DNA of 64,000 nt from NCBI GenBank assembly GCA_027575765.1, contig JANBPT010000152.1, forward strand, positions 1 through 64,000, in the 5' to 3' direction. The stretch is from Tieghemiomyces parasiticus. Taxonomy: Eukaryota; Kickxellomycota; Dimargaritomycetes; Dimargaritales; Dimargaritaceae. This document shows, piece by piece, positions 10,920-22,911 of the stretch. A model generated the notes under the pieces. The model made no database searches, was not told the DNA's origin, and was given only the letters and a program-made list of their open reading frames with translations. Position numbers and translations under genes: made by a program. Numbering within the stretch: position 1 is the stretch's first letter; every line of letters begins with the position of its first letter.

Positions 10920-13900
10920 CTAGGGCTGGCCCTGCGCTGCTTCCATGGTATCAGTTCCCGCTGTTTCTTCCGCCGCGACTGCCGGAGCCAGTTGCTGCTC
11001 ATCGACCATGACGTAGGCTGAGGGCACCATGCCAGCGTGTTTGTCCTTGTCCTCTACGCGCCACCAGTTAGCATCGGAACGATCGAGCACGGTGACAGCC
11101 TCGTTGGCGGCGACGGTGAGCTCGTCCTCGTGCTGGGCATTGTAAGTATAGATCATTTGACCCGGGACGGCGGTGGTGGCGATATCCGCCACATCGGCCC
11201 CGGCCTCGTTGGCTACTTGAACGTACATGCTGGGGAAGTAGCCCTTCTTATTGGGATCACGTTCGTACCACCCGTGCCACCAGGCCTCCTCGCGGTGCGT
11301 GGCCGCCGGAATGAGGATTACCTCGCCCGTCACGAAGGCCAGATCGTCAGCGTTGCTACCTTCAAAGTTATAGATGGCCTTATAGCGCAGGGTTTCTCCG
11401 TCAGCCACGGGTTGGGAAGACGGGGCGGCATTCCCACTCTCACGGTCGACCACTTCCCAATCTTGATCAAGACTCGGCGTGTTGGTGCTAGCGGCCGCCG
11501 GCGCGGCAGTTGAGGAGTCGGTACGCTTGGCGAAAGGATTATGGCTAGCCGGTGCCTCAGGTGCGTCACGGACGCTGAAGATATCGTCGAACCCGCTGCT
11601 GGGCGTCGCCACGTCAGTTTCGGTTGGAGGATCCGCCGCCTCGGTGAACAGGTCGTGGGCCTCCTGGGTACCTGGGGCATCCGGTGCCGCCTCTGGAGTT
11701 CCCTGACTGACCAGCTGGGAGAATGGGTTACTGCCCTGGAAGGATGGGGTGATGGCGGTGGCGACAGCCGAAGTCGACGACAGGGATACCGGTACGGCTG
11801 GGGCTGGCGGGGGTGGAGGTGGTGAGCACTGCGTGGTCGTGGCGGCATGGGCGAGAGATGTCGGAACGGGCGGCGCGGGGGGCGGCGGAGGTGCAGCACC
11901 GGCGGCCGGGGGCTCCTCCCCGAAATCGTGAAGGCCGGTGCTACTAGTAGCGGGTTCATTGGTTTGGGTTCCCGAAACTGGAGTCGGCTCCGGCATCGCA
12001 TCTCCTTCAGCAGCAGTAGCGCCTCCTTCCAGGTTCTGAGTGTACGAAGGGAGGGGCGGGAGCGGGGCCGTATCAGGGTTCTCGTTCTCCTCCATGGCTT
12101 TAATCTTGTTGGTGATCATCTGGGCCAGTAGGGCGCTAAGTCCGCCCTCCAAAACCAGGGCCGCTGACTCGCTGTCGAGGGGGTTCTCGTTGAGGCTGGA
12201 GCGCATAACCTCGGGCGCCGGGTCCCAAAAGGCGGCGTCAGCCTTCGGCTTGCGATCGGCGGCGGCAGTGGTAGCATCACTCACGGCGGCAGCTGGTGCG
12301 GTATAAGGCGTATCCGTCGTCCGTGGCGCGGAGGAGCCGGGCATGGTCAGTTCCTCTTCGTCACTGCTGAAACCTGACGAGGACGACGACTCATCCCAAT
12401 CTTTCTCGAGGCTGTTGCCGTAGTTGGGCCGCCAAGATGGTTCAGGACCGGCCGGCGAGACGGGAGCTTCGGCGACGCTACCCTCGAGGGGCGTGTCATA
12501 CTGCGATTCTGAGCTGGCCACATTGAGCGCATTGGTGACGTGGCCCGTGTCGCGGAAGGCCTGAGCAGCGGGCTCCTCCCGAGGCGTTGCGGGCGTAATA
12601 AACACTGGTGGCTCGTAAGCAGGGCCGGGGGGTGAGGGGGCGTGCGGTGGGCTAGGGGTCGGACTGGGGACACGTGGCTTGGACACCGATGGCGCATAGG
12701 CGGGTTGCATCGGAGCCGAAGGCGGGGTCTGCTCACGGGGAGGCGTGGGCACTCTCTGCGGTGGAGGCGAAGGCGGGCGGTACTGGCTGTGTGGCGATTC
12801 ATATGACGACCCAGCAGCGCGCGTGGGGGTGCTAGCAGAGAGGGTTGCGGCGGCCGACGATGCCTGTTGGTTGAAACGGGCGCGGATCTTTTGAATGCGC
12901 TCCTGAACCTCGCGGTCCGCCGCCTCACGGATATGGCGTTCGCGATCCTCTTGAGCATCCGATGCTTTGAAATCAGGGCTGGGCACCCGCACAGGTTCGG
13001 CCGTGCGCACCGGCGGAGGGCTGAAGGGCGGGTGGTCGTTCTTGTCTGCTGTTGGAGTGGGCGCAGGACCCCAACGGCTTCGGGCTTCCGAGCGTGGAGC
13101 TGAATCGGCGCGGCTGCCGTAACGGTCCGAGACGCCACCCGCCCCGGGACCAGGTGCCGACAGCGGGACGACGGTGGTGGCACCTCGGGATGGAGATGAG
13201 TAGTCAGCCTTGGTCTGGGCCGTGCCTGGAGTGGGTAGCGGGTGAGACTGGGCCAGTTCTTCAATCAGCTGACGCACCTCCTCAGAATGGACACCCACGG
13301 CGGTATCCCACTTCTCACGCTCGACCTGGGCGGCGCGGCAAGTGGTGATAATCTGGTCCAGGGACTGGGTATCGGGCCAAGCCAAGGAGCTAGGGTCATC
13401 ACGTTGCTCGCGTTCCTTAGCATTAAGGAAGTCGCGCCATTGGCGCACGGCTGCCTCAATACGGGTAATCTCCCGCTCCACGTCAGCGCGGGCCTGCTCG
13501 GCGGCTCGGATGGCGTCGTCCAGATGGGGGGACCCGCTTGATGCGTTGGTAGCCGGGGACGAGGCGGAGGATAGTCGGCGACTCCCGCCGTAGCTGCGTC
13601 CAGTGATGCTCTGCATTCGCTCAGCCAGCATGGCGGCTGCGCGCTGGGCGATATCGTCCTGCGGGGAACCGGCCGGGTTGGACGGCGTGCCCGTCTCGCG
13701 ACGGCGTTGCAACTGCTTAGTCAGTTCGACAATCTGGCCAGCCAGGGTGCGGGCCTCGGAGAGTCGGGTCGGCAGCAGGTAGATCAGATCCTGCAGCTCG
13801 CGCTGCAGCTTCTTGCGCTCCCGAGCAGCGTCGAGTACCTCGCTCACAAGCCCGTCGCGGTGGGTGGCAATGGCCAGGCTGTCCCCTTGGGCGACGGTGG

Positions 13901-15496
13901 CGCGGTGGGCATCGCGGATTCGGGTTTTTAGCTCGCTAATCTGGTGTCCGGCCCGACCACCTACGGTGCCGTTGGCTGTAGCCCTGCCCCGCTCCTGAAG
14001 GGCATCTAGGACGATGCGTTTCTCGCGGATCTGCTTGCGCAGGGCCTCCAGGTCGGTGGCGGTCAGGGCCTTGGCGGGGCTTTGGGCGTTGAAGCGGGAC
14101 TTGTAGCGGTTCTTGGATACGTAAAGGGGGATCTCGTCTTCGTCCTTGAACCGACGCGAGCCGGAGGTCCCGCTGGCGTACGAGGTGGTATCAGACGGGG
14201 CCGCGGTCTTGGTAAACTCATTAGCGCCCATAGCCGAATAGGCACTGGCCAAGACAGGATCGGATTCTAGGAGAAAGGAGGAGGTCACGGGTTGCGAACC
14301 TGCTCCGGGCACAACTTTCTTTGTAACTACATCAGTTAAAATACTGTCTTTGAGGGCCGAGACGCTGTCGGACAAGTCGCGCGTTGATTTGGGTACCAGG
14401 GTGTCTGGTAGGCGGGTGGGTAGTTCCACGCCGTTCAGTTTCTGAAAAATGAGGTGCATGGCCACCGCGAACTCGTCCACATTGAGTTTACCCTGATTGT
14501 GGATGTCGGCCAGCCCCCACACCCGCATCAGGTCCTTTTGGTTCAGGCCGGACTGCGAAAACACTTCCTTGGCCGCCTGACCCGACAGGAACCCAGTGTG
14601 ACTCTTATCCCACTGGCGGAATATTTGCTGGTACTTTTGGCGCTCGGCATCGCTGATAATCCAGGCGGCAGTTGAGGTGGGGGTCTGGGCGGGGACCGGG
14701 CGGCGCGGCGTCGGAGCCGGTGGGGTCTGGTAGGGTGCCATGACGCCGCCGTACCCGGCAGTGGACGGCAACGGCCCGCCCTGGTACCCTTGGTTGGGCG
14801 TGGGCATGGGCATACCGCGCGCGTAGCCATCCGGGGCATTAGCGCTGGGGGGCTGTCCGTGTCCGGGAGCAGTCGGGTAGGTATTAGGCGCTGGGGCACT
14901 GCCGCCAGCGCCGGCCGGCACCAGGGCGTTGTACGGTGTGGCTACGAAGGCCTGCTGAATGAATTGGGTTGCGCCTTGAATCTCCTGGCGCACCTCGTCA
15001 GGCAGGATTCCCGGGAGTGGTTTACCCGAGAGCTTTGTCTGAGTCAGGAACATGGCTAGTGCAAACTCCGGGAAGCTCAGCGAGCCTTGTTTGGTGAGGT
15101 CAGCGAGGTCCCAGATTTCCGCCAGGGCCGGCCCTGGAAGGCCGGACTGGGTCAGGACGTTGCGGACGGCATGGCCTGGTGATGGACAGAAGAAAAGAGG
15201 AGGGGTAAGAAAGGGGGGAAAGCCGTAGTTAGTTGTCGGTAGCAGGCAGGCAGCAAGGCCTAGGTATTGTCGCAGGCCACCCGCACGGACACCTTGACCG
15301 ACCCCCCGTCAGGTGTCGATGCAGTTGAATTCACTCGACCGTTTCTGCGGCAATGCCTCCCACCCACCCCGGGTCATTAGAAGTACTTACCGCCGATGCG
15401 GTCCTGCAGCGAAGAAGCGTTCTGCTTGTAAATAGTTTCGAACCGGGCCAGGTCGGTGGCCGGAATGAAAGAGATGGTGAGGTTACCGGCCGACAT
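10920..15496 (-). CDS. PAN1: PAN1/intersectin-like EH-domain endocytic scaffold with two C-terminal SH3 domains
   Basis: Exons 15391-15496 and 10920-15175 (intron 215 nt, phase 1) give 1453 residues. The intron splits the first EH domain; joining restores it (ARFETIYKQN ... WDLADLTKQGSLSFPEF). Order: EH1 about 10-100; EH2 about 207-300 (WGLADIHNQGKLNVDEF); a PAN1-type linker; coiled coil about 400-530; long Pro/Ser/Ala-rich region with polyproline runs; SH3-1 about 1298-1356 (ALYDF-like AIYNFE); SH3-2 about 1374-1426. EH domains bind NPF peptides of endocytic adaptors, and PAN1 proteins couple clathrin sites to Arp2/3 actin assembly at the plasma membrane. Yeast Pan1 has no SH3 domains; intersectins do. 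The start is the ATG at 15496 (MSAGNLTISF); the frame is open further upstream. A WH2-like actin-binding segment (ALLAQMITNKIKAME) is possible but weak. Confidence 0.9.
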
Positions 15497-18483
15497 GGTG
15501 TAGATGGGACCAGTGTCGGTCCAGGTGGTCGCAAGGCTTTGGGTACCGGGATGAACGGTCACGCCGGTAATGTCGGCAGGACTAGGGTCCGTCCGGAAAG
15601 CGTAGAGAAAGGGCAAAGTCAGTTCGATATAGCGAAATGCGCCAAGGAGAGGACTCGACGAGACGAGGTCTAGCACGGTGTGCGGGGCTGCGAGGGTGGG
15701 TGGGTCAGTAAGATGCGGATAGTCCAGGTGACGAAGCCCACCTCCACCCGTAGCCTAGGTCTCATCTACCATCTCTACGTTATTCTGGAACCCTATTCCC
15801 CCATTTCATGTGGGGGGGGGTGGGGTGGGAATCTGGCAGGCCAACTGGCTTGGCAGGTAAGGGCGAGTGGAGGGAGTGAGCTGCCCTCAATTGTGCTGCT
15901 GGTGTATCCGACCAGATGGTATTGAGCCGCCCTAGCCCTAGAAAGTTTACGTTGCTAGCTCTAGTAGCGGATAGCCTGACTATACAGCTGTATCTGTACG
16001 ATGGTTATTAATTAGGTGGGGTTGGAGGGAAGGCTTTTGGTCGAATTCTGCCCATGTCTAACGCAGTTTACTCTAAGCAACTAACGAACCACTTGAGGGC
16101 TTCTCGCAGCAGCTGGCCACCAGGCCCTGCCAGGTACCTTATAAGACGAAAGGCCCGGGGGCGTCTTAAGATAGGCCGAGTAAATTGAGCTGGCGCTACG
16201 AATTGCCAGGGCCGAGGGGTTGCCACCGCAGATCCATTGTCATCCACTCCTCGCTTACCAAGCCACTCGACTGGACGCCAGGGCGGGTGACCCTGGCCAT
16301 AATAGTATACGATTGGAACTTGACGTCAGGATCCCCTGTGGCCAGTTAGGGGGAAGGGTGGATTCCGTCCGTCCCCCCTCATCGGTGTCGCGGGCCCCCC
16401 AGGTGCTATTTAATCTCTGGACCCCTGTTCGTTTGCAGTCCATGGCATGTACGTTCCATCGGTGTCTCTAGCCTCATCAGGACTTCCATAAGGTGGGGAC
16501 CACATAAACAATCGGATAATTACATCACGCCCAATAAGATACGCATACCATGTGGTATAGAACATGACTACCCGCGTTGGGCTGCGCATAAGGCCCCGAG
16601 TCCAGTGTATTGGTTCCTCAGAGGTGGTACGTGCGGGCGAAAGGTAAAAGGACGCGCAATCGGAATCGGGATCTGTTATATCGCGATCAACGTGGGGGCT
16701 GGTTCCGATGCCGTGACCAGGAAACACCTTGTGAATCTGGTGAGAGCACGCTGCAGTGGACAAATAGGTCTGTGTGCAGCTATCGATGTGTGGACTGGCT
16801 GTTAACATTCCAGTTTGTTGCGGGGGACACATAGAAAATCAACTTGAGCCGGAAGAACGGCTATACCTTGAGGCGGTCATGATCTGCTTGTACAGCAGGA
16901 TCATGGTTAGAATCGGGGAAGGCGGGTGATGGCCAGAGAACATTGGCTCGGATAGGGTTTTTGAAATTCCGATGTAGGCAATAATGCCAGATTGTACTAT
17001 GCCTGCATAGCCCTGTTCCTTTCATCATTACAGAATATACTGGTGGATACGATTGATATTTCTTAGTTTAAACGTGGCCCACAGTATGATCTCTGGGGTC
17101 CATTATAGTTTCCATGAACGTTAGCTATTGCGTAATTAATTACAAACTCTCATTATGGTTCACTTGGATAGGCGAAAGGCGGTTTGACTCGTTCCATGTT
17201 AAGAGCGAGGACTATTCCACCACAAGAAGGCCCTTGTCCGCCTCTGGATGCCAGTCGAAAATATGGTGTACTTTAATGGAACCACTGAAGCGCGAGAGTC
17301 GTCATAGTAGATTCCGTTCAGCCAGAAAATATTCTTCTGCGGATGTCAATGTGTGGTAGGTATATTTTACTTGTAGAAATGGGAGTCTGTGAAGCGAGTT
17401 GCGAGTATTCCTATGTGGCTGATTGTCATCCCTACGGGAACCCTTTAGAATATACTGGAGACTGACCAACCAACCCGCACCATGCTGCGGATATAGGGAG
17501 GTGCTTTTGGGCGAGTGAGCGGCGTTCTTCAGCGCCAGTCACTTGGGGTGACCAATGCCATTAATATGGGGCGAGTCTACCATGGGACGCGAAGCTTTGC
17601 GTGATCGCGTCCCGTACACTCCCGTGGCCTCTACCTTCTGCTAGCATCCACTGACACCGTGGCAGAAGAGGGCCGTAAGATGAGGCGGGCTGATTTTCCC
17701 AAGGTGCACCACAGTAGCAATGGCTAATCACAGTTACCAGGCTGGAGCAGATTGAGGGCGCAGCAGTATCCCTCGTTCCTTGCGCCAAGTGCTATAGGGC
17801 TGAGTGCTTGGCGCCCGCGACCATCACGTATGGGCGGTTCCATCACACAGGGTGGGCGTAAATATTTCCCGGCCATTAGTAGTAGTCCTAAATGGGAACC
17901 ACCCATGTGGCGTCGCTACGGTCCAGGTACTGCTGCGGTCGGGCTGGCACTAGCCAATACCCTTGATTTGTTCTCGGTGGTACCAATGCCCACATTGCCC
18001 TTGGGCTCAGCACAGAGGGGGAAGTGAATGATCAAGCAACCGTTAACGCCTCTTCACACTTGTCGACCAGTGGCTTCGGGGCTACACATGGCCTTTACAA
18101 CCAATTTCTACGTGGTCCACGCTCCAGATGACGGGCACAGCATGCCGTCTGAACCGATTCTCGTCCCATACCGCCGAAGGGTCCATATTATTATCTATCA
18201 TCGACCAGAAGACCTCAATGCAATGGCTGGTCAGGGATACGTTCAAACCAATCTGCTGGTACCTGATTGAAATATCCACGCATACTGATGGCGATCGGAC
18301 GCTTTTCATTTGATATCATCTCGTGTGACTCCAGAACAAGTTACCGGGCGCAACTAATGTGACTTGCTCCCATTAGTGCTCCACCAGCCCGTACGCCTGC
18401 CTTACTCTCGGAAGGGAAGCGCGGCTGTCCGTTCCTCGATTCAAGCTCGCAAACGGCGCCTTCTACGGACCTCTCGCCTCTAA
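15497..18483. other. Gene-free stretch
   Basis: About 3 kb including the PAN1 promoter side at its left end. The only ATG-started frame of note (16410-16832 on -, 140 codons) has no recognisable features and is a length expected by chance. A 9-base G run occurs at 15812-15820. Confidence 0.5.
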
Positions 18484-18490
18484 TATATAA
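18484..18490 (+). promoter_or_regulatory. TATA box of the barrel-protein gene
   Basis: TATATAA lies 170 bases upstream of the ATG at 18660, followed by a C/T-rich leader, which is typical of a strongly transcribed fungal secreted-protein gene. Confidence 0.6.
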
Positions 18491-18659
18491 GGTATCCCAT
18501 CTGCCGCGGGTTCCTTAGTTGATCAGCCATCTCTCCTATACGCACCGCACAACTTTCTTTTTTACACCCCCATTTTATTTGCAACGATCCGGTATCGCTT
18601 TGCACTCCTTAACCTTCTAATCTTCACGCCCACCTGCACTACTTCTTCTTTTTGTCACC

Positions 18660-19187
18660 ATGGTGTCGTTTACCAAGACCGCTATGTTTTTCGCCACCGC
18701 TGCCGCTGGTCTGGCCGCTGTCGAAGCTAACCCCGCCAACACCCGCGTTGTTTACGAAACCGTAACCAACTGGGTTACCACCACAATCGCACCCACCGCC
18801 GCCGTCGACCGTGAGGCTGAATCTACACCTACCGCCGATTCCACCAACACTGACTCCTCCGGTGGTAGCGGTGAGGAGTTTACCGGCGAGGGTACCTACT
18901 ATAGCCCCTCTGTGGGCCTAGGTGCCTGCGGCTTGCAAAACTCGGACAGCGACTTTGTCGCCGCCCTGAACGCCCCTCAGTTCGGTAGCCCGGCCAATCC
19001 TAATTCCAACCCCTTGTGTGGCAAGAAGGCTCTCGTCAAGGGCCCCAAGGGAAGCGTGACCGTCACTATTGTTGATAAGTGCCCCCCCTGCAAGAGCGGC
19101 GATTTGGACCTCAGCGTCGGCGCTTTCGACCAGATTGCCGATCAGGCCGAGGGCCGCGTTCCCATCAGCTGGAGTTGGGTCGAATAA
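18660..19187 (+). CDS. Secreted double-psi beta-barrel (expansin/barwin-like) protein
   Basis: Intronless, 175 residues. An N-terminal hydrophobic signal peptide probably ends after VEA at residue 23. A Thr/Ser-rich linker (about 25-72), likely O-glycosylated, precedes a RlpA/barwin-like double-psi beta-barrel. Family marks are GEGTYYSPSVGLGACG (76-91), the cysteines at 90, 120, 141 and 144 (CGLQN, CGKKALV, KCPPCKSGDLDLS) and the acidic DLDLS motif where expansins carry a conserved Asp. Only the first expansin domain is present; there is no C-terminal carbohydrate-binding domain, so it is better called expansin-like or a fungal barwin-like protein. Such proteins are secreted and act on or protect cell-wall polysaccharides, or inhibit proteases; the exact role cannot be told here. 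The start context CACCATGG is good. Confidence 0.88.
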   Translation: MVSFTKTAMFFATAAAGLAAVEANPANTRVVYETVTNWVTTTIAPTAAVDREAESTPTADSTNTDSSGGSGEEFTGEGTYYSPSVGLGACGLQNSDSDFVAALNAPQFGSPANPNSNPLCGKKALVKGPKGSVTVTIVDKCPPCKSGDLDLSVGAFDQIADQAEGRVPISWSWVE

Positions 19188-20744
19188 ACGGGGGCAACAC
19201 ATCTACGTTTGATACCACTCCCGGGCCCATTCTGTTGATTTGTAAATAATTATATCCGCGCTACCACTCAGTTTGCTCCATAAGAAGTCAAAATTAATCA
19301 CTCTGCACAAAATAAACTACACCTTGCAAATGGATTGGTCCCTTGGGATAGAAGATGAAATTGAAACCATAAAGACGTATACTATGGTGCGCGGGTGTAT
19401 TAACCTATAGTAGTTAATCCTCTACAATTAGCCCCGTCATCCGTGAGAAAGAGCTGTGGGGAGGTTGTCCTTATCGGTTTACAAATTTAAGGCCTATGCT
19501 ATTAGGTGGAGGGGGGCTCTTTTGACCCCAATACAACACATAAGGGACAACCCCTTCATCTAGTAGGCAGACGGCGGGTTATTGGCCTAATTACCGGGCC
19601 CATTATATAGTCCTTAAAGCAGAGAGGATTATAAAGGGGTTATCCTACAGACTCCGCAGCTGATGTGATTGGGAGTAATTGATATATTACCTGGAAAGCA
19701 CTGTTCGTGATATATAAAAGCTATCTGCCGCAGAAGGTGTTTGGTGAAATTGAGACAGCGGTGTTTGAAAGCCAGTCAAGCAAAGGAGAAGGGCAATCGG
19801 AGAGTATCTCCGGGGCCCAGAAGGAAGGGGGAAGACGGGGGAACGATCCTACCAATCCACTAAGCGTTTGTAATGGTGAGGCGAGGCGCAAAAGACGCGC
19901 CTATTAGATTGGTGTTATCAAGGGAGTAGGTAGGGCCATGTCGCGGTGCTCAGTGTTATTTTAGCCGACCACGCCTGATGAAGCCCCGCGTGCCGAGCCC
20001 GAGAACTGATTGCTGAGCTACGCCAGTATTGAGCCTGATTATTGCCACGAAGAGACCAACTACGAACCCAGGTGATGATTCAGTCCATTCAATACTTATC
20101 CGGGTCACCCTTTCTACTCCATGACCTAATAGCCCCTGGGTCCGGCGGGCGGGTAGCGGTCACCGCGCTGCCAAGTGTACCGGGGCTAAGGGTGAGAAAC
20201 AGGAAGGGGGGAAGGGTGGTTTAAATCCAGGAGAATACACTCCTACCAGACGGGCTGTTCAGGAGCGAACTGGCTCGTAAACAAACAGGGGCTATACACA
20301 GTTCGGCCTCCTGATCGTAACTCAACCCTTGATGCGCGTGCAGTATCGGCAAGTTATCTTACCCGTGTGCCGAGGTACTGTACCTGTAGCACTCCTAGGT
20401 TTATCCGCTACGCACCCTGATTCAGTGCGCGCGGGGACTTCAGCCACCCTTAGTACAGCAGCCCAGGTGGGTGGTTAGGCTAGCAGCATAGGTTGCCCGC
20501 GGTCAGTACCTCCTGAGCTGAAGGCGCCAGGGTACGCACCCATGTTGGGGGGCAAACACGCTACGGACCAGGTGCTGCCTCCCTGTTTATTCTCTAGTAC
20601 CAATAGCCACCCGCGTTGGTTCCGCTGGCAACGCTGGAGCTAGCTAAGAGTCTCGGCACCAACCCCCCCTTTTACATATACCTCCATGCGAAAAAGGGTT
20701 CCTGGCAGACATCAATATTCGACTCATAGCTAAACCTTGCACAG
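19188..20744. other. Intergenic region
   Basis: About 1.5 kb between two secreted-protein genes in the same direction. No gene, repeat or RNA is recognised. Confidence 0.5.
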
Positions 20745-20752
20745 TATTTAAA
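20745..20752 (+). promoter_or_regulatory. Probable TATA element of the LPMO gene
   Basis: TATTTAAA lies about 247 bases before the ATG at 20999 and is followed by C/T-rich leader sequence. Confidence 0.4.
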
Positions 20753-20998
20753 GACAGCTCCACGGCCGACTTATTCTATTAACCACCATTCTACTTCTGG
20801 CCTCTACATCCCACTATTCATAATCGCCTTTCAAGCTCGCTTGAAGGTTTATCGGCGCTATCCATAACGGACACCCTATTTCGACCTTGAGACCTCGTTG
20901 TGTTGATCTGGCCGGCTCAGATAATCACAGGTTCCTCCTCCCAATTATTCGCTCCACTCCTCTAAGTTTCTACCCCTCCCTTCGAAGGCTTTGCCACC

Positions 20999-22030
20999 AT
21001 GACCCTCTATACCCTGCTCGTTACCGCTCTGCTCTCGGCCACCTCGGTCTCGGCCCACATGGCCATGATCAGCCCATGCCCACGCTACTCCAGCCACGCC
21101 AGCTGCCCCAGTCCCCCCGCGGGCCAGTCGGTCGACTATAGCATCAAGTCCCCCATCGGCACTAAGGACCAAATCGGGCAGCCTCTGTGCAAGTTTCAGA
21201 CCCCATACGACCGCCCGGTCGCCACTTATGAGGCCGGCAGCAGCATCCCCGTAGAGTTCATGACCGGTGGGGCCTCCCACGGCGGAGGCCACTGCCAATT
21301 CTCCCTCTCCTACGATGGTGGTTCGACGTTCGTTGTTTTGCACTCCGTTCTGAACCATTGTTTCGGTAGCGGTCTCCAGTTCAGCGTCCCCATTCCGTCG
21401 AACGCCCCGTCATCGGATCGTGTGGTGTTCTCTTGGAGTTGGGTCAACGCCGTTGGCAACCGTGAATTTTACCAAAACTGTGCCGATATTGCAATCACCG
21501 GTGGAGATCCCCATGGTGAACTTACGGGTCCCCAGATGGTGGTGGCCAATTATGGACCCAGCAGCCCGCTGGTCCCGGAGTTTTCTTATGGGGGTGACAG
21601 TAAGAACGACCTGTACGACCAGGCACCGACCATCACCGTCCGTGCAGCGGGGGCCTCAGCACCACAGTATCATGAGCAGCCGGCGGTGGCCTCATCCGGG
21701 ACCCCGCCATCGAGTAATGCTAAGGACTCGTATGGCGCGACCCCAGTGACTGCCTATCCTAACCAGACCGGTGCAATGTCGACGCGCGGCTCCGACGAGC
21801 CTCTCAGCCCCCAGCCCTCCTCCGTGACTAGTGTGTACGACGGGCGGGCGGTCAGGCCCTCCCCCACAACTAATCTCCTCACCGCCGCTACCAACCTCGT
21901 GGTGCCGCTGGTCGGCACCGTGGCATCTGCACTCAGCGGCAACAGCCCCCCGGCTAACAAACAGCACTCCTCTGCTTCGATCAGTTCCAATTCGGCCCCC
22001 GCCCCGTACTACGTTCGCCGGCGCTTGTGA
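20999..22030 (+). CDS. AA11-like lytic polysaccharide monooxygenase
   Basis: Intronless, 343 residues. The signal peptide (1-19, ending SVSA) is followed directly by His20, which becomes the mature N-terminus and the first ligand of the copper histidine brace. The second ligand is probably His94 in GGASHGGGHCQ, matching the THGGG motif of family AA11. The axial Tyr is Tyr158 in GNREFYQNC. These monooxygenases cut crystalline polysaccharide oxidatively; AA11 enzymes act on chitin, so the likely role is remodelling of the fungus's own wall or attack on chitinous prey or host material. The catalytic domain ends near residue 170-220. The tail (about 220-343) is Ser/Pro/Thr-rich and disordered, without a recognised binding module or GPI signal. 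The start has a CCACCATG context. Confidence 0.9.
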   Translation: MTLYTLLVTALLSATSVSAHMAMISPCPRYSSHASCPSPPAGQSVDYSIKSPIGTKDQIGQPLCKFQTPYDRPVATYEAGSSIPVEFMTGGASHGGGHCQFSLSYDGGSTFVVLHSVLNHCFGSGLQFSVPIPSNAPSSDRVVFSWSWVNAVGNREFYQNCADIAITGGDPHGELTGPQMVVANYGPSSPLVPEFSYGGDSKNDLYDQAPTITVRAAGASAPQYHEQPAVASSGTPPSSNAKDSYGATPVTAYPNQTGAMSTRGSDEPLSPQPSSVTSVYDGRAVRPSPTTNLLTAATNLVVPLVGTVASALSGNSPPANKQHSSASISSNSAPAPYYVRRRL

Positions 22031-22911
22031 CGTCTTTTTCGACAGTAACGACGGGCCACCGACATTTCGAATTACAATCACGTCCCCTTCAGCGTCGTTT
22101 TGGGCGCGTCCACAAACCCTAATCGTGCCGCCACGGCACTTGCATATTGTCACATACCTTCTCCTCCCTCTTCATCAGCCTCGCCATCGCTTTTGCGCCA
22201 CTTTATATCATCCAACCCCTCCTACCTGCCCATGTCAGACTTTGGTCGACAATCTTTTTGCCTACCCTGTTGCCCAAATCAATAAACTGCACCTTAGTCA
22301 CTAACTGTTGGTAAGTCATCAATCTGAATACTCCAGCAGTGGGCCTGCTCTTAACCACGCCGTTTCCCAATTCTGCGTGGCTGTCCTATACTTGGAAACA
22401 CTATCCAGTGCGGACTTGTTCCGCCATGTCCGTCAATTAGATCAGAATGCATGAAAAAACACCAGCGAAGCGACGATCGGAGGATTTATTGTGAGTATAT
22501 TACAGAGTATTCTGGCTCTCTATGCGGCTATACGCCCTTCCTCCTCCCCCCTCGCATATCCGCCGTGGCCCACTGATTAACACTAACGCCGGCGTAGTTC
22601 AGACGCGCTCTGGTTGGCCCGCCTGCGGTCTCTAACGCGTCTAACTGTCCATGCTGAACTGACTCGTTGGATGTGGGACCATACCCTAATTCTCCCTTAC
22701 TCTCCATCACGCACCTGTCAGTTCGCCGTGATTCATCCTCTCGTAACCAATCCTCTTTTTTTTCGTTTGCCCATGCCCACCATTAACTATTCGACTTTCT
22801 TACTTATTCCTTAGCTTCCGCAGTTAGTGCCCCGATTCAACACCTTTTGTACTTGCCTACTCCCTTTCAGACGTATTCCTCCCTGCCGACAGCTTTTCGC
22901 GTTAGATCACC
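22031..22911. other. Intergenic region
   Basis: It contains the 3' end of the LPMO gene and a C/T-rich promoter and leader of the acinus-like gene. Nothing else is recognised. Confidence 0.5.

Noticed and set aside
12347..13264. 305-codon frame in another register of the PAN1 gene
   Set aside because: Composition is Arg/Pro/Ser from frame-shifted proline-rich codons; the PAN1 frame is continuous through it.
16410..16832. 140-codon frame on - with a true ATG
   Set aside because: No signal, domain or leader. One or two such frames are expected by chance in 64 kb.
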